From an uncultured Collinsella sp. (lineage in GTDB: Bacteria > Actinomycetota > Coriobacteriia > Coriobacteriales > Coriobacteriaceae), in contig CABUVF010000113.1 in NCBI GenBank assembly GCA_902494945.1, positions 1-7,039 on the forward strand: 7,039 nt of DNA. Reading direction: 5' to 3'. Under the pieces are notes generated by a model. That model saw nothing but the letters and a program-made list of their open reading frames with translations. It did not search any database and was not told the DNA's origin. Both the position numbers and the translations under genes were made by a program. This document shows positions 5,574 to 7,039 of the stretch, one piece after another (the first letter of the stretch is position 1; every line of letters starts with the position of its first letter).

Positions 5574-5622
5574 TGCCGGCACTTAGGGACGTTCCCAAAG
5601 TGCCGGCACATAAGGAACGTCC
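5574..5622. repeat. Palindromic repeat with 27-bp period, second unit cut by the IS
   Basis: TGCCGGCAC occurs at 5574 and again at 5601. The first unit plus the start of the second (5574-5608) forms a hairpin with an 11-bp outer stem and a GGGA/TCCC inner stem. The second unit runs TGCCGGCAC-ATAAGGAACGTCC to 5622 and then stops matching. It resumes as CAA after the right end of the IS (7037-7039), aligning without gaps with TTCCCAA of the first unit. This marks the insertion point. Confidence 0.65.
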
Positions 5623-5624
5623 AT

Positions 5625-5630
5625 TACAGT
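5625..5630 (+). promoter_or_regulatory. Left-end -10 box of a junction promoter
   Basis: TACAGT (4/6 to TATAAT, with the key TA...T) is 3 bases inside the left boundary. In a circular form of the element it would lie 18 bp after the TTGACA of the right end. The predicted transcript would start near 5637, just before the first stem-loop at 5641. Confidence 0.45.
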
Positions 5631-5636
5631 CGAAAT

Positions 5637-5836
5637 TGTCAGCCCGGGACCGTCTCGGGCTACGATTGAGGCGCGCCCAGAACGGGCCGCCGACCGGGCG
5701 CCCGCGCACGGCCGAACGTCCCTGCCCCCGAGAGGGCCCGTTGGGTGCTGCCGGCGCGGGACGCGCCGCCCCCGACGGCTGATAGGAAAGTGCCGGGCAG
5801 GTGCCGCGGCTGGTAATGTGAGTGCCGAGGGGGAGG
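5637..5836 (+). ncRNA. Candidate bridge RNA of the IS110 element
   Basis: In IS110 elements such as IS621 a non-coding RNA from the left end pairs with both target and donor DNA and directs the recombinase. Read by eye this region gives three parts. (1) A 9-bp 5' stem-loop, 5641-5649 with 5653-5661. (2) A target-type loop: outer stem 5701-5712 with 5750-5760 (11 bp, one bulged A), 5' guide GAACGTCCC (5714-5722), inner hairpin 5724-5727 with 5734-5737, 3' guide TTGGG (5741-5745). (3) A donor-type loop: outer stem 5769-5779 with 5824-5833 (9 bp), 5' guide ATAGGAA (5782-5788), inner hairpin 5792-5798 with 5803-5810, 3' guide GTAATG (5813-5818). The guides match the insertion site and the element ends in the expected polarity. 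A competing stem (5681-5688 with 5735-5742) exists. The 3' end is uncertain. Confidence 0.6.
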
Positions 5837-5871
5837 CCATCCGGTCGAACGACTACCGGAAGGATACCACC

Positions 5872-7005
5872 GTGAAAGCGACATCCACCAGACCCGCGGC
5901 CGTGCTCGGCCTGGACGTCGGCAAGTCATCGCACTGGGCCTGCCTGGTCGACCGCGACGGGGAGGTGCTGGCCAGCGCCCCCGTCCGCAACAGGGAGGCC
6001 GAGCTCGACGCGCTGTTCGCCTCCGCGCCCGCCGGCACGCTCGTCGTCGTCGACCAGTTCCGCAACATAGGGTCCCTCGCCGTGAGGCGGGCCCGCGCCG
6101 CGGGGCTCGGGGTCGCCCACCTGCCCGGGCTCGCCGCCAGCCGCGCCGCGGGCCTGTTCGCCGGCGAGGCCAAGACCGACGAGCGCGACGCCGCGGTGAT
6201 CGCGCGGACCGCCCTGGGCGTGCCGGACTCCCTGTCGGGGGTCCCGGGCCGCGGCGAGGCCCTCGAGGCCGCCCGCGCCCTCTCGTCGCAGCGCGACCAC
6301 GTCGTCGCCTGCGCGACCAGGGACAAGAACCGCCTGCGCGCGGTGCTGCTCGAGTCCTGCCCGGCCCTCGAGGCCGCGGTCGACCTGTCGGACCGGCGGT
6401 GGCTGGAGCTGCTCGCCGGGTTCGGCGGGGCGTGGGGGATCGCCCGCTCCGGGGCCGGGGGCCCGCGGGCCGAGGCCGCCGGGGAGGCCGCGGCCGCCTC
6501 CACCGCGCCCCCGCCGGCGCTCGTCGAGGCCGAGAACAGGCAGGTCAGGTTCCTGGCCGCCCGGATATCGGAGGCCCTCGACGAGGCCGGGGCCCTCGAG
6601 GCCGAGACGGCGGCGCTGCTCGAGGGCGACGAGACCTACGCGTGCCTGCTCACCGTTCCCGGCATCGGCCCGAGGACCGCGGCGCAGCTCGCGGTGTCGG
6701 TCGACATCGGGAGGTTCCCGGACCACGACCACCTGGCCTCGTACTGCGGCATAGCCCCGAGGGTGAGGAGCTCCGGAACGTCGGTGAGGTCGGTCAGGGC
6801 GTCCAGGCGCGGCGACGCGAGGCTCAAGTCCCTGCTGATCTTCTCGTGCAACAGCCTGGTGAGGTCCTCGGGGCGCTACGGCGAGTACTACCGGGCCTGC
6901 AGGGCGCGGGGAATGGGTCACGGGCGGGCGCTCAAGGCCGTCGCGAGGAAGCGGCTCAGGGCGATATACGCCGTGATGCGCGACCGGGTGCCCTACCGGG
7001 AGTAG
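5872..7005 (+). CDS. IS110-family transposase (DEDD / serine RNA-guided recombinase)
   Basis: A 377-aa recombinase that would excise the element as a circle and insert it at a guide-matched site. The N-terminal RuvC-like DEDD domain shows LDVGKS (D15), VVVDQF (D61) and KTDERDA (D103, D106). These align with D11, E60, D102 and D105 of IS621, with Asp in place of Glu, as in many actinobacterial members I recall (ending VVDQ). A middle Ala-rich, probably helical linker follows. The C-terminal Transposase_20 domain has VPGIGPRTA, then YCGIAPRVRSSGTS with candidate nucleophile S301 (or S300), RRGDARLKSLL and the GMGHGRALKAVARKR helix. GTG at 5872 is chosen because GGAAGGA (5858-5864) lies 7 bases upstream and the protein then starts 14 residues before D15; the upstream in-frame ATG at 5818 falls inside the predicted RNA. 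It is transcribed away from pckA. Confidence 0.9.
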   Translation: MKATSTRPAAVLGLDVGKSSHWACLVDRDGEVLASAPVRNREAELDALFASAPAGTLVVVDQFRNIGSLAVRRARAAGLGVAHLPGLAASRAAGLFAGEAKTDERDAAVIARTALGVPDSLSGVPGRGEALEAARALSSQRDHVVACATRDKNRLRAVLLESCPALEAAVDLSDRRWLELLAGFGGAWGIARSGAGGPRAEAAGEAAAASTAPPPALVEAENRQVRFLAARISEALDEAGALEAETAALLEGDETYACLLTVPGIGPRTAAQLAVSVDIGRFPDHDHLASYCGIAPRVRSSGTSVRSVRASRRGDARLKSLLIFSCNSLVRSSGRYGEYYRACRARGMGHGRALKAVARKRLRAIYAVMRDRVPYRE

Positions 7006-7014
7006 CCCCGACGG

Positions 7015-7020
7015 TTGACA
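7015..7020 (+). promoter_or_regulatory. Right-end TTGACA (-35 box) pointing outward
   Basis: A perfect -35 hexamer 9 bases after the transposase stop, in an otherwise GC-rich element. No -10 follows at normal distance inside the element. In a circle it would pair with TACAGT of the left end at 18 bp; in the chromosome it could pair with a -10 in flanking DNA beyond the window. Confidence 0.55.
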
Positions 7021-7039
7021 AAACTATAGGAACACCCAA

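Larger units (their letters stand above)
5621..7036 (+). mobile_element. Apparently complete IS110-family insertion sequence
   Basis: About 1.41 kb: a 249-nt left end, one transposase gene and a right end of about 30 nt. Long left and very short right non-coding ends are typical of the IS110 group (in the IS1111 group the long non-coding part is on the right). No terminal inverted repeats are visible, as usual for the family. The boundaries are inferred. A CC dinucleotide is present at both edges (5621-5622 and 7035-7036), and removing everything between them restores the second unit of the flanking repeat (CC followed by CAA). Because of the run of C's the right boundary could shift by one base. 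The element is distinctly richer in GC than the flanking genes, a sign of foreign origin. The reading frame is intact. Confidence 0.75.

Noticed and set aside
5640..5871. Transposase start at the in-frame ATG 5818
   Set aside because: It has no good ribosome site and overlaps the predicted donor loop; GTG at 5872 has GGAAGGA at proper distance.
5926..6921. 331-codon minus-strand open frame opposite the transposase
   Set aside because: Pro/Gly/Arg-rich shadow that follows from very high GC of the transposase gene.
7015..7030. Complete promoter TTGACA...TATAGG inside the right end
   Set aside because: The two hexamers are only 4 bases apart, so they cannot form one sigma70 promoter.

Overview
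The window looks like a chromosomal piece of a GC-rich Coriobacteriia bacterium, most probably Collinsella or a close relative. This rests on gene content, the about 60% GC look of the housekeeping genes, and short AAACCACCAC...GTGGTGGTTT hairpin repeats. I inferred the genus from the general look; no search was run.

Layout: the 3' end of trpS (+, 1-384) is followed by a strong intrinsic terminator and a 389-base gene-free stretch. Then comes a run of minus-strand genes: a one-domain O6-alkylguanine-DNA alkyltransferase (774-1094), a DegV/FakB-type fatty-acid-binding protein (1174-2028), a MarR-type regulator (2148-2597), a stand-alone B3/B4 tRNA-editing-domain protein (2765-3484) and ATP-type PEP carboxykinase pckA (3712-5382). 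A family of ~40-bp palindromic repeats (four copies, R1-R4) sits immediately 3' of ogt, degV, the B3/B4 gene and pckA. Each copy is a hairpin that ends in T's on the transcribed strand, so the repeats probably serve as transcription terminators. R1 and R2 are inverted copies (45 of 47 bp identical) that bracket ogt.

The right-hand 1.4 kb (5621-7036) is an apparently complete IS110-family insertion sequence, much richer in GC than its surroundings. It has a 249-nt non-coding left end, a 377-aa DEDD transposase/recombinase (GTG start at 5872) and a right end of only about 30 nt. It is inserted in the second unit of a palindromic repeat with a 27-bp period upstream of pckA.

The most interesting signal is in the non-coding left end, which can be read as an RNA-guide (bridge RNA) gene. 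It folds as a 5' stem-loop, then a loop with segments that match the two sides of the actual insertion site, then a second loop with segments that match the element's own right and left ends. The right end carries a perfect TTGACA -35 box and the left end a TACAGT -10 box. Joining the ends in a circle would place them 18 bp apart, just upstream of the predicted RNA. All of this was read by eye and needs folding, comparative and experimental tests, but the pieces agree with one another and with the IS621 model.
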